Below are positions 16,968 to 25,478 of a stretch of 64,000 bases of DNA, piece after piece. The notes beneath the pieces were generated by a model. The model worked only from the letters and a program-made list of their open reading frames with translations, did not search any database and was not told the origin of the DNA. A program made the position numbers and the translations under genes. The first letter of the stretch is position 1. Each line of letters starts with the position of its first letter. Source of the DNA: Oscillospiraceae bacterium (lineage in GTDB: Bacteria; Bacillota; Clostridia; Oscillospirales; CAG-272); the NCBI GenBank assembly GCA_015063845.1, contig SVTJ01000010.1, positions 1-64,000 of the forward strand, in the 5' to 3' direction.

Positions 16968-17993
16968 TTATTCGAAGCTGACAACGTACTTTCCGAGTGC
17001 TCTCTGCTTTTTGTCTGCGAGAACTGCGGGGAGCTCTTCAACGGGTATCTTTTTATAAACCATCGAGGAGACGTCTATCTTGCCGCTGTCGATAAGGTCA
17101 AGCGCTCTTCTCTGCGTGTAAGGATTGATAAACGACGCCTTGAGAACTATCTCCTTTTTGAAAAGCTCGAAGGGCTTTATCTCTATCTCGTCGTCGGGCT
17201 TGGAAAGTCCGAACAGCATTACTGTGGACTTCTTTCCCGCGATAGCGATAGCCTGCTTCATTGTAGCGGTCTTTCCGACGCACTCAATGACAGTACTAAC
17301 TCTGGTTATGCCGTTCTCACGGAGCTTGTCGAATACGTTCTCGGTCAAGGGATCTATTGTGATATCCGCGCCGAGCTTCTCTGCGATCCTTCTCTTTTCC
17401 TCGATAGGCTCGATAAGTATAAGCTTTGCAGCGCCGCTAAGCTTTGCAAGCTGGAGCATAAGCAGACCTATCATTCCGCCGCCTATGACCGCAACGGTGT
17501 CGCCTGCCTTGACGTCGCTCATATCTATTCCGTGCAAGCAGCAAGCAACGGGCTCTGTCATTGCCGCCTCGGCATATGAGAGCTTATCGCTGAAGCGATA
17601 CACCTGGCTCTCGGGAACAACGCAATACTCGGCAAATCCGCCGTGCATAGTCGTTCCTATTCCCTTCATGCTCTCGCAGAAGTGTCCTATTCCGCCTCTG
17701 CAATAATCGCAGGTGTTGCACAGCCAGTTGGGGTCAACGCAAACTCTGTCTCCCACCTTAACGCTCTTGACTGCCGCGCCGACCTCTATGACCTCACCCG
17801 CAAACTCGTGTCCGAGTACTGTTCCCGCAGGTGTTGCCGCCGCGCCCTCGTCACCGTCGAAAATATGCATATCCGTTCCGCATATTCCACACGCCTTGAC
17901 CTTGAGGACTACGTCGTCCTTGCCAACAACACGAGGCGTTTCGATCTCCTCAACTCTCAAATCGTACTTTCCGTAAAATACCGCCGCTTTCAT
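16968..17993 (-). CDS. Zinc-dependent polyol/threonine-type dehydrogenase
   Basis: A 341-residue medium-chain dehydrogenase. Catalytic zinc ligands are Cys38, His62 and Glu63; structural zinc ligands are Cys92, Cys95, Cys98 and Cys106. The NAD-binding motif is AVIGGGMIGLLML. It is closest in style to sorbitol, galactitol or threonine dehydrogenases. It lies 23 nt downstream of the PfkB-PHP gene in one operon, divergent from a DeoR regulator, which favours a sugar-alcohol substrate. Confidence 0.83.
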   Translation of the reverse strand: MKAAVFYGKYDLRVEEIETPRVVGKDDVVLKVKACGICGTDMHIFDGDEGAAATPAGTVLGHEFAGEVIEVGAAVKSVKVGDRVCVDPNWLCNTCDYCRGGIGHFCESMKGIGTTMHGGFAEYCVVPESQVYRFSDKLSYAEAAMTEPVACCLHGIDMSDVKAGDTVAVIGGGMIGLLMLQLAKLSGAAKLILIEPIEEKRRIAEKLGADITIDPLTENVFDKLRENGITRVSTVIECVGKTATMKQAIAIAGKKSTVMLFGLSKPDDEIEIKPFELFKKEIVLKASFINPYTQRRALDLIDSGKIDVSSMVYKKIPVEELPAVLADKKQRALGKYVVSFE

Positions 17994-18016
17994 AAAAATC
18001 CCCTTTCATTTGCTTT

Positions 18017-19720
18017 TTATATTTTATATGAATTTGCAATTCTATTTTTATAATAATAGCACTTTTCAAAGCCGCATCTCTTAAGGACTTCTATCGCCTT
18101 ATCAAAGTTTTTGCCAACATTTTGCGATACGTGCGCATCCGAGCCGAGGGTGACAAGCTCACCGCCAAGCTCTTTATATCTCTTTATTATCCATTCCTCA
18201 GGCATAAGAAAATCGTCACAAGAAGTGTTCACCTCAAGCGCGAGCGACTTTTCAACGATAAGCCTTAGCACCCTTTCTATCTTGCTCTCAAATCGGGTAA
18301 CGTCAACGCCTCTGCCGAATTTGGAGTTTATGTATCTGAGCGGACACGTCAGATGCGACACTACGTCGCACGGCACGCTCTCTATCATTTCAACGACCTC
18401 GTCAAAATATTTATCGAGATATTCGTATATCACGTCTATGCTCAACTTGCCGAAATCTATCTTTGAATACGGCATGCTCAGCTCCTTATATCTCACGGCG
18501 TGGACCGAGCCGAGAACAACGTCGAAGCTGTGCTTGCTCATAACAGCGCTCACGCTCTCGCCGTGCCAGATGCCCTCTCCTATCTCTATTCCGCGAAGCG
18601 CGTCTACTCGTCCCTCATACTCACTTGCCACAGTCTCGCAATCGCGCACCGAGCCGTCGACAACGCCCATTATGTCGAGTGTGTCGTGATACTGAACGTC
18701 AAAATGGTCGGTAACGGCAAAACCAGATATACCCTTTTCCGCGCAAGCCTCTGCGCTATCTCCGACGGGCGTTGTGCTGTCGTGAGAGTTCGATGAATGA
18801 ACGTGCATATCGTAAAGCACCGCAGGCACGACGTTTCCGTTCTCCACGGTATAATCGGGTATAGCTCCCGTTCTGGACACCACAAATCCGCTAAGGCAAG
18901 AGCCGAGCTTCACGGCGTCTTCGACCGACCTTCCCGAAAGATAAGACGCTACGAACGCCGCAAAAAAGCTGTCGCCCGCACCAACCGTAGACGCCACCTT
19001 GACCTTTTGAGCGTCCTGATAAAAATGCTCTCCCGTCTTTGCCGAATAAACGAAGCAGCCCTTTTCTCCGCAAGTGAGCAAGATATGCTTTATCTGCGGA
19101 TATTTCTCACAAATAGCCTTAGTAATTGCCAAATGAGAATATTGCTCGCAGGCGAATACTCCCATCTCCCTGAGGGTAGGCTCTTCTTCGTCGCTGACCT
19201 TAAGGACTGTTGCCTTGGAGAGACAGAACTCAACGGAGTCTCTGTCATAGCAGTTGTTTCTGAGGTTGACGTCGCAGACTATCTCCTCAAAAGCGCACCT
19301 CTCGCAAAGCTTTCTAAGTGTGGCGCGAGACACAGCGTTTCTTTGTATGAGCGTGCCGAAATACAGCGCGTCGGGCGCAAGGGCGCAAATCGCCTCAACG
19401 TCCTCGTCGGTTATCGTTATGTTGTCATACGCAACGTCATCAAGAACTCGGTAATTCGGTACACCGCGCGTGTCCAAAGTGACAAGGCATTTTCCCGTTT
19501 GCTTATCCGTCCTTTGAATAAGGTCCGTGCTTACGCCAAAGCCCTGTGCAAGCTCTACCGCCCTCTCGCCGAGCTCATCGTTTCCTACCGCCGAAAGCAG
19601 AAAGCTGTCAAGCCCGCACTTTGAAGCGTGTGCCGCAAAATTGAGCGCCGCGCCGCCTATGACCGCCTTTTGGTCATAAACGTCCCATATGACCTCTCCA
19701 AATGAAAGTATTTTTTTCAT
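18017..19720 (-). CDS. PfkB sugar kinase fused to a PHP phosphatase-like domain
   Basis: One 567-residue frame with two enzymes. Residues 1-300 are a ribokinase/fructokinase: FGEVIWDVY, IGGAALNFAAH, and the PfkB signature STVGAGDSFFAAF with catalytic Asp250. Residues 303-567 are a PHP domain: HxH at His306/His308, TDHFD, GIEIGE, GSVHA, SHLTCP and GSDAH, all the metal-binding blocks of the histidinol-phosphatase type. Both halves look intact and there is no sign of a sequencing joint. A kinase tied to a phosphatase suggests phosphorylation of one substrate and hydrolysis of another, or a regulated cycle. It is first in an operon with the dehydrogenase. Confidence 0.88.
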   Translation of the reverse strand: MKKILSFGEVIWDVYDQKAVIGGAALNFAAHASKCGLDSFLLSAVGNDELGERAVELAQGFGVSTDLIQRTDKQTGKCLVTLDTRGVPNYRVLDDVAYDNITITDEDVEAICALAPDALYFGTLIQRNAVSRATLRKLCERCAFEEIVCDVNLRNNCYDRDSVEFCLSKATVLKVSDEEEPTLREMGVFACEQYSHLAITKAICEKYPQIKHILLTCGEKGCFVYSAKTGEHFYQDAQKVKVASTVGAGDSFFAAFVASYLSGRSVEDAVKLGSCLSGFVVSRTGAIPDYTVENGNVVPAVLYDMHVHSSNSHDSTTPVGDSAEACAEKGISGFAVTDHFDVQYHDTLDIMGVVDGSVRDCETVASEYEGRVDALRGIEIGEGIWHGESVSAVMSKHSFDVVLGSVHAVRYKELSMPYSKIDFGKLSIDVIYEYLDKYFDEVVEMIESVPCDVVSHLTCPLRYINSKFGRGVDVTRFESKIERVLRLIVEKSLALEVNTSCDDFLMPEEWIIKRYKELGGELVTLGSDAHVSQNVGKNFDKAIEVLKRCGFEKCYYYKNRIANSYKI

Positions 19721-19747
19721 TTTTCTCTCCGATCAATAAAAATTGTG

Positions 19748-19776
19748 TTGTTTTTCTTTCATCTATATGTTATAAT
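19748..19776 (+). promoter_or_regulatory. Promoter of the DeoR gene
   Basis: TTGTTT (19748-19753), 17 bp, TATAAT (19771-19776), in the 140-bp divergent spacer with the PfkB-PHP gene. Confidence 0.6.
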
Positions 19777-19860
19777 AAAATCAACAAAAAATCAATACAA
19801 GACGCAAAAAATGATAAAATGAGCATAAAATTGAGCGTTTTGCGGCAAAAGGGTGAGCAA

Positions 19861-20598
19861 ATGAACAAAGAAAGAGAAAAATTAATACTGCAAAAGCTAT
19901 TAAAGACGAAAAGCGTGACGGTAAAGGAGCTTGCGCGTGAGCTTTACGCGAGCGAGCCGTCGATAAGGCGTGACCTTAAGGGGCTTGAAGAGCAAGGTCT
20001 TGTCCGTCGCGTCCACGGCGGCGCTGTGCTTGAGGAGCGAAGCGACTCGCTCATGAAAATACCGTTTGCGATGCGCGAGCTTGAGAACTACGACGCAAAG
20101 CTCATCATGGCAAAAAAAGCGGCGGAGCTGGTGCGTGACGGAGATACCGTTATGCTGGACGCCTCGTCAAGCGCCTATGCCCTCATACCCTTCCTTGCAA
20201 AAAAGTCGGGCATAACCGTCATAACCAGCGGTGTTAAGGCACTTATGCTGCTGACCGAATACGGCATCAACACCTATTCGACGGGCGGTCACGTGATAGG
20301 GTCGTGTCTGTCGCTCGTTGAGAGCGACGCTTATAATATGCTGCTTTCCTACAACGCAGACATAGCCTTCTTTTCGTGCAGAGGCCTTTCGTCCGACGGA
20401 ATGCTGACCGACTTTTCTATCGAGGAAAACATCGTGCGGCAGGCGATGATCAAGCGTTCAAAAAAGGCGTATCTGCTTTGCGCGAGCGACAAGCTCGGTA
20501 AAGCTTATATGCATAATCTGTGTCACTTAGACAGCATTGACGGTGTGATATCCGAGGTCGATTTTCAAAAAGACCTGCTTTCGAACAAAAACACGTAA
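19861..20598 (+). CDS. DeoR-family transcriptional regulator
   Basis: A 245-residue sugar-phosphate-responsive repressor. The N-terminal HTH (KSVTVKELARELYASEPSIRRDLKGLEEQGLVRRVHGGA) is followed by the DeoRC sensor domain (DGDTVMLDASSSAYALIPFL, TSG, STGG, CRGLS). The start at 19861 gives the standard DeoR N terminus and follows GGGTGAG. It is divergent from the PfkB-PHP/dehydrogenase operon, its most likely target, and its ligand is probably a phosphorylated sugar made by that kinase. Confidence 0.9.
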   Translation: MNKEREKLILQKLLKTKSVTVKELARELYASEPSIRRDLKGLEEQGLVRRVHGGAVLEERSDSLMKIPFAMRELENYDAKLIMAKKAAELVRDGDTVMLDASSSAYALIPFLAKKSGITVITSGVKALMLLTEYGINTYSTGGHVIGSCLSLVESDAYNMLLSYNADIAFFSCRGLSSDGMLTDFSIEENIVRQAMIKRSKKAYLLCASDKLGKAYMHNLCHLDSIDGVISEVDFQKDLLSNKNT

Positions 20599-20643
20599 GT
20601 CGGATATTTACATCAAAAGCAATTTATGGTATATCAAAGCAAA

Positions 20644-20673
20644 AAAAGACCGGCTCGATCGAGTCGGTCTTTT
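20644..20673. terminator. Bidirectional terminator
   Basis: Stem AAAAGACCGGCTCGA with TCGAGTCGGTCTTTT (one G-T pair) between convergent genes. Confidence 0.8.
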
Positions 20674-20690
20674 CTGTTTTAAAAATTGCC

Positions 20691-21776
20691 TCACAAGCTC
20701 TTTTCAATTATATGGCGGATCACAGTACCTATGCCGTCTGCCATTTTTACAAATCCCACATCGCCGGGGTGGAGCTGGTCAGACATAGTATCATACTGAT
20801 GAGGAGCGGTCATAAAGCTCATTCCGTCTATAAAATACACGTTTCTGTCACCCTTTTCGCGTGCTTTAAGATACGATCTCATTATTACGTCGCGCCTTCT
20901 CAAAACCTCATCATAAAGCCTCAGGGCTGAATAGTAGTTGGGACGCGTTACCATTATATACGGCACGTCGGGATTCTTTTCCCTTATTATCTCGTAAAAC
21001 CTATGATGTGTCTGCTCAAGATGCTCAAGCGTCGGAGCGTTATGGTCGTAGTCAAACACGAAAACGCTCATAGGAAGCTCGGATAAATATTCTGCCAAGG
21101 CGGGCTCGCCCTTGGCGTTGCCTGAAAAGCCTGCGTTCAGAAAATCTATATTAAGATCTCGTGACATTATAGCGGGGTAAGTAAGCCCGGGGCGTGATGC
21201 CGCTGTACCGTGAACTATCGACGAGCCGTAGATAACCACGGGCTTGATGTCTCTATACGGCGCAGCCTCTTTTACGGTCGCGCTCGGAGCAAGTCCTATC
21301 TCAAGGCTTTCAACCACCGAATGCACGGGGAAATTTATAGTAAAGGAACGCATTTTCCCGCGGTCAAGATGAATTATCTGCTCATAGGATTTATCCATAG
21401 TATTCGGCATTCTGAATTCACGAACGTAGCGACCGCCAAACTCACTGTCTATATACAAGTCAAAGCCCGCCGTAGAAACGAGCGTCAAATGAGACGCGCG
21501 ACTGACGACAAGATATTTTGCGCGTATGGCAATATACGGAGAGTCAGTCGAAAAACGGACTCTTCCGCCCGTCGATTCACGGCTGAGCCTATCAACCGCT
21601 TCGCTTGTATTCTTTGCAACATCGGCAGGCAGACGGCGGAAAAACGGCTCGTTTTCGGGATTGAAAAATCCGTGCAATGAAAACGGAGCGCGTCTTACGT
21701 CGTGCCACTCTACCTCGTATTCATCTATCGTTGTGTTCACAAGATTGTTCTTGTCAAGAGCAATATAAGAATCCAT
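20691..21776 (-). CDS. GxDLY/SGNH-type esterase
   Basis: A 361-residue two-domain hydrolase. An N-terminal beta domain carries the GFDLYID motif of the GxDLY family; the C-terminal SGNH domain has VIYGSSIVHG with the nucleophilic Ser, GFSGNAKG, and DQLHPGDVGF with the catalytic Asp/His. There is no signal peptide. The start at 21776 follows AAGGAG; the upstream in-frame Mets precede that site. It probably deacetylates a carbohydrate. Confidence 0.82.
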   Translation of the reverse strand: MDSYIALDKNNLVNTTIDEYEVEWHDVRRAPFSLHGFFNPENEPFFRRLPADVAKNTSEAVDRLSRESTGGRVRFSTDSPYIAIRAKYLVVSRASHLTLVSTAGFDLYIDSEFGGRYVREFRMPNTMDKSYEQIIHLDRGKMRSFTINFPVHSVVESLEIGLAPSATVKEAAPYRDIKPVVIYGSSIVHGTAASRPGLTYPAIMSRDLNIDFLNAGFSGNAKGEPALAEYLSELPMSVFVFDYDHNAPTLEHLEQTHHRFYEIIREKNPDVPYIMVTRPNYYSALRLYDEVLRRRDVIMRSYLKAREKGDRNVYFIDGMSFMTAPHQYDTMSDQLHPGDVGFVKMADGIGTVIRHIIEKSL

Positions 21777-21900
21777 ATTTTTCTCCTTTTTGTCACCAAG
21801 TTTCATTATTAACATAGTATCACAGGATGCCTTGTTTGTCAAGTGTATGAGGTTATTTTTGAGAGAGCTATGACGAAATCTGCTGCCTAGTTTTTTTCTC

Positions 21901-21929
21901 TTTACAAATCTTCCAAAATATAGTATAAT
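21901..21929 (+). promoter_or_regulatory. Promoter of the AGCS symporter gene
   Basis: TTTACA (21901-21906), 17 bp, TATAAT (21924-21929). Confidence 0.75.
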
Positions 21930-21958
21930 AATTTCAATATGTATTTATAGGAGATTTT

Positions 21959-23359
21959 ATGTTTGGACAAATAATAAGTGGAATAAGCACGGCGATGTAT
22001 AGCTACGTGCTTATAATAATTCTCGTTTTCGGCGGACTTTACTTTACATTCCGAACAAAATTCGCACAAATATCAATGCTCGGAGAGCAAGTGCGAGTAG
22101 TGGGTGAAAAGCCCGTGGGTGGCAAAGGCACATCCTCTTTTGGTGCGCTTATGGTGTCCACCGCCTCGCGCGTTGGCACGGGAAACATAATCGGCGTCTC
22201 AACTGCGATCTGTCTTGGCGGCTTTGGCTCGGTATTCTGGATGTGGGTCATCGCTCTTATCGGCGGAGCATCGGCATTCGTTGAGAGCACACTCGCTCAA
22301 ATATACAAGAAAAAAGGAAAAGACGGCTGCTATGGCGGACCTGCCTACTACATAGAGACTGCTCTCAAATGTCGCCCATTGGCAATAGTATTTTCCGTTC
22401 TTTTGATACTTACCTACGGTATAGGCTTCAATATGCTGGCGTCGTATAATCTGCAGTCCACCTTCTCTGCGTATAGCTTTTATAATCCTACGTGGACACC
22501 GTGGATAATAGGACTTATACTCGCTGTGCTCGTTGGCTACTGTCTCTTTGGCGGCGGCTCACGTGTTGTCAAGATAACCAGCTTTCTCGTACCCATAATG
22601 GGTGTTGCTTATATTCTCGTTGCGTTTATTATAATTGCGCTCAACATAACCGCTCTTCCCTCTGTTTTTGCCCGTATATTTACAGAAGCCTTTGACCTGC
22701 AAGCTATATTTGGCGGATTTAGCGGCTCATGCGTTATGTACGGCATAAAGAGAGGACTTTTCAGCAACGAAGCGGGTGTCGGCTCAGCCCCCAACGCTTC
22801 AGCATCCGCTGAGGTAAGCCACCCTGTAAAGCAGGGGCTTGTTCAGGTGCTCTCGGTATTTATCGACACAATGCTCGTCTGCTCCGCAACCGCGTTTATG
22901 TGCATGTGCTCGGGCGTTGAGCCCACCGCCGCTATCTCGGGCGCGCCTTATGTTCAGGCGTCTCTTCGCGCAACACTCGGCGGATTCGGCCCGATATTCA
23001 TAACCGTAGCTATGATACTCTTTGCGTTTACCACTCTGCTCGGTAATCTTTACTATGTAAATCAAGCGTTCTCTCATATTCTCGGTCACGTTCCCGGCAA
23101 AAAATTCAACTACGTTTATTACGTTCTCGCATCCGCCGTTATTTTTGTGGGCGCAGGACTGAGCGCAGGACTTCTTTGGGATATAGCAGACCTTACGATG
23201 GGACTTATGGCACTTATCAATATGCCCGTTATAGTCTTCCTTGGAAGATACGCTTTCCGCGCTCTTAAGGACTACCGCAAGCAAAAAAAGGCAGGACTTA
23301 CACCTACCTTCCACGCGAAAGATATCGGCATTACGCACGAGCTCGATTATTGGAACTAA
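21959..23359 (+). CDS. Sodium:alanine/glycine symporter (AGCS family)
   Basis: A 466-residue transporter with about ten to eleven transmembrane helices. AGCS signatures include STASRVGTGNIIGVSTAICLGGFGSVFWMW near the start and RGLFSNEAGVGSAPNASASAEVSHPVKQG in the middle. It takes up alanine or glycine with Na+. It is monocistronic with its own promoter and terminator. Substrate choice between Ala, Gly and Ser is not decided. Confidence 0.92.
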   Translation: MFGQIISGISTAMYSYVLIIILVFGGLYFTFRTKFAQISMLGEQVRVVGEKPVGGKGTSSFGALMVSTASRVGTGNIIGVSTAICLGGFGSVFWMWVIALIGGASAFVESTLAQIYKKKGKDGCYGGPAYYIETALKCRPLAIVFSVLLILTYGIGFNMLASYNLQSTFSAYSFYNPTWTPWIIGLILAVLVGYCLFGGGSRVVKITSFLVPIMGVAYILVAFIIIALNITALPSVFARIFTEAFDLQAIFGGFSGSCVMYGIKRGLFSNEAGVGSAPNASASAEVSHPVKQGLVQVLSVFIDTMLVCSATAFMCMCSGVEPTAAISGAPYVQASLRATLGGFGPIFITVAMILFAFTTLLGNLYYVNQAFSHILGHVPGKKFNYVYYVLASAVIFVGAGLSAGLLWDIADLTMGLMALINMPVIVFLGRYAFRALKDYRKQKKAGLTPTFHAKDIGITHELDYWN

Positions 23360-23362
23360 ATT

Positions 23363-23391
23363 AAAGAGACCGCATATGCGGTCTCTTTTTT
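23363..23391 (+). terminator. Terminator of the AGCS gene
   Basis: Palindromic stem AAAGAGACCGC/GCGGTCTCTTT with centre ATAT and six T's. Confidence 0.85.
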
Positions 23392-23431
23392 ATACCAAAT
23401 TTTTAATAAAAAACAAATTTTTTAGCCACAC

Positions 23432-23461
23432 TTGAAAATCTCTACGTTTTTATGTTATAAT
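23432..23461 (+). promoter_or_regulatory. Promoter of the flavodiiron gene
   Basis: TTGAAA (23432-23437), 18 bp, TATAAT (23456-23461). Confidence 0.65.
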
Positions 23462-23510
23462 TATACTATATTAAACTTTTAATAAAGAAACATATATAAG
23501 GAGACAAAAT

Positions 23511-25301
23511 ATGAACGTAACAAATGACATTAAGTACATTGGCGTTAACGACCACAAGGTCGACCTTTTCGAGGGACAGTATATAGTTCCCAACGGAATG
23601 TCTTACAATTCATACGCTATCATTGACGAGAAGATAGCTATTATGGACACTGTCGACGCAAACTTCACGCACGAGTGGCTCGACAATCTTCAGAACGCTC
23701 TCGGCACAAGAAAGCCCGACTATCTCATAGTCCAGCACATGGAGCCCGACCATTCCGCAAACGTCGCAAACTTTGTAAAGAACTACCCCGAGGCAAAGAT
23801 AGTTGCCTCTGCTAAAGCGTTCGCTATGATGAAGAACTTCTTCGGCACTGACTACGCGGACAACAGAATAGTTGTCGGCGAGGGAGACACGCTCTCGCTC
23901 GGCGAGCATACGCTCACATTCGTTACCGCTCCTATGGTGCACTGGCCTGAGGTAATAGTCACATACGACTCAAAGGACAAGGTGCTGTTCTCCGCTGACG
24001 GCTTTGGAAAGTTCGGCGCGCTTGACGTTGAGGAAGACTGGGCTTGCGAGGCAAGACGCTACTACATCGGCATCGTTGGAAAGTACGGCGCTCAGGTCCA
24101 GGCGCTTCTTAAGAAGGCGGCAACTCTTGACATCGAGAAGATCTGCCCGCTTCACGGTCCTGTTCTCACCGAAAACCTCGGCTACTACATTGGTCTTTAC
24201 AACACTTGGTCGAGCTACCAACCCGAGGAAGAGGGCATCGTTATAGCCTACACCTCTGTTTACGGCAACACAAAGAAGGCTGTGCTTCAGCTTGCTGAAA
24301 AACTCAAAGCAAACGGTGCGCCCAAGGTAGTTATCAACGACCTTGCGAGATGCGATATGGCTGAGGCTGTTGAGGACGCGTTCCGTTACAGCAAGCTCGT
24401 GCTCGCAACCACCACCTATAATGCAGATATATTCCCCTTTATGCGCACCTTTATCGACCACCTCACGGAGCGCAATTTCAGCAACCGCACGGTAGCATTT
24501 ATCGAGAACGGAAGCTGGGCGCCTCTTGCGGCAAAGGTTATGAAAGAAATGCTTGAGAACTCCAAAAACCTCACGTATACCGACACCACGGTGAGAATTT
24601 TGTCCGCTCTTAACGAGGACAGCACAGCTCAGATAAACACTCTCGCAGAGGAGCTCTGCCGCGACTATCTCGCTCAGCACGACGAGACCGCAAACAAGAA
24701 CGACCTCACAGCGCTCTTTAATATCGGATACGGTCTGTACGTCGTTACGTCCAACGACGGCAAAAAGGACAACGGACTTATCGTCAACACCGTAACTCAG
24801 GTGACTAACACTCCTAACCGTATCGCCGTTACCATAAACAAAGAAAACTACTCTCACCACATCATAAAGCAGACAGGCAAGATGAACATCAACTGCCTGA
24901 CCATTGACGCTCCCTTCAAGGTATTTGAAGCGTTCGGATTTGTCAGCGGAAGAAACGTTGATAAGTTCAAGGATTGCGAGCCGCTGCGCTCTGACAACGG
25001 TCTTGTGTTCCTGCCAAGATACATCAACTCCTTTATGTCGCTTAAGGTCGAGCAGTATATAGACCTCGATACGCACGGAATGTTTATCTGCTCCGTTACC
25101 GAGGCAAGAGTGCTCTCGGATAGAGAGACGATGACCTACGCTTACTATCACGCAAACGTTAAGCCCAAGCCCCAGACCGAGGGTAAGAAGGGCTACGTCT
25201 GCCAGATATGCGGCTGGGTATACGAGGGGGAAGAGCTTCCCGAGGATATCGTTTGCCCCCTCTGCAAGCACGGAGCGGCAGACTTTGAGCCGATAAAGTA
25301 A
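23511..25301 (+). CDS. Flavodiiron protein-flavin reductase-rubredoxin fusion
   Basis: A 596-residue O2/NO-scavenging enzyme of anaerobes. Residues 1-240 are the metallo-beta-lactamase-like diiron domain with the HxExDH ligands (His76, Glu78, Asp80, His81). Residues 245-385 are a flavodoxin domain (TSVYGNTKK, FMN site). Residues 400-550 are a flavin-reductase (Hrb-like) domain, and the C terminus is a rubredoxin (CQICGWVYEG and CPLCKHG). The chain thus carries its own electron relay from NAD(P)H through flavin and rubredoxin to the diiron site. It is a known but less common architecture and indicates an oxygen-sensitive host. Confidence 0.93.
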   Translation: MNVTNDIKYIGVNDHKVDLFEGQYIVPNGMSYNSYAIIDEKIAIMDTVDANFTHEWLDNLQNALGTRKPDYLIVQHMEPDHSANVANFVKNYPEAKIVASAKAFAMMKNFFGTDYADNRIVVGEGDTLSLGEHTLTFVTAPMVHWPEVIVTYDSKDKVLFSADGFGKFGALDVEEDWACEARRYYIGIVGKYGAQVQALLKKAATLDIEKICPLHGPVLTENLGYYIGLYNTWSSYQPEEEGIVIAYTSVYGNTKKAVLQLAEKLKANGAPKVVINDLARCDMAEAVEDAFRYSKLVLATTTYNADIFPFMRTFIDHLTERNFSNRTVAFIENGSWAPLAAKVMKEMLENSKNLTYTDTTVRILSALNEDSTAQINTLAEELCRDYLAQHDETANKNDLTALFNIGYGLYVVTSNDGKKDNGLIVNTVTQVTNTPNRIAVTINKENYSHHIIKQTGKMNINCLTIDAPFKVFEAFGFVSGRNVDKFKDCEPLRSDNGLVFLPRYINSFMSLKVEQYIDLDTHGMFICSVTEARVLSDRETMTYAYYHANVKPKPQTEGKKGYVCQICGWVYEGEELPEDIVCPLCKHGAADFEPIK

Positions 25302-25309
25302 TTAACGCG

Positions 25310-25347
25310 CTTAGGGGTACTTTTCTTGAAAGAAAAGTACCCCTAAG
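25310..25347. repeat. Long perfect hairpin, likely dispersed intergenic repeat
   Basis: Arms of 18 bp (25310-25327 and 25330-25347; core AGGGGTACTTTTC) with only GA between. No clean T-run follows. The string of AGAACCCCAAAAAGAA after it looks like part of a mobile intergenic repeat, but copies elsewhere cannot be checked here. Confidence 0.5.
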
Positions 25348-25381
25348 AACCCCAAAAAGAACTTCCCCAAAAAGAAAGCGA

Positions 25382-25412
25382 TCAGCGGATCTCATTGCCG
25401 CTGACTTTTTTC
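25382..25412 (+). terminator. Terminator after the flavodiiron gene
   Basis: Stem TCAGCGG (25382-25388) with CCGCTGA (25398-25404), followed by CTTTTTTCTTTTTT. Confidence 0.75.
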
Positions 25413-25419
25413 TTTTTTA

Positions 25420-25448
25420 TTGAAAAATTGATCATGGTGTGATATAAT
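25420..25448 (+). promoter_or_regulatory. Promoter of malQ
   Basis: TTGAAA (25420-25425), 17 bp, TATAAT (25443-25448). Confidence 0.75.
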
Positions 25449-25478
25449 AGTATCATTAAAACACTTAAGAGGTACATT

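Noticed and set aside
23970..25271. 433-codon minus-strand open frame
   Set aside because: Shadow of the flavodiiron fusion gene on the opposite strand; the sense frame has clear motifs.
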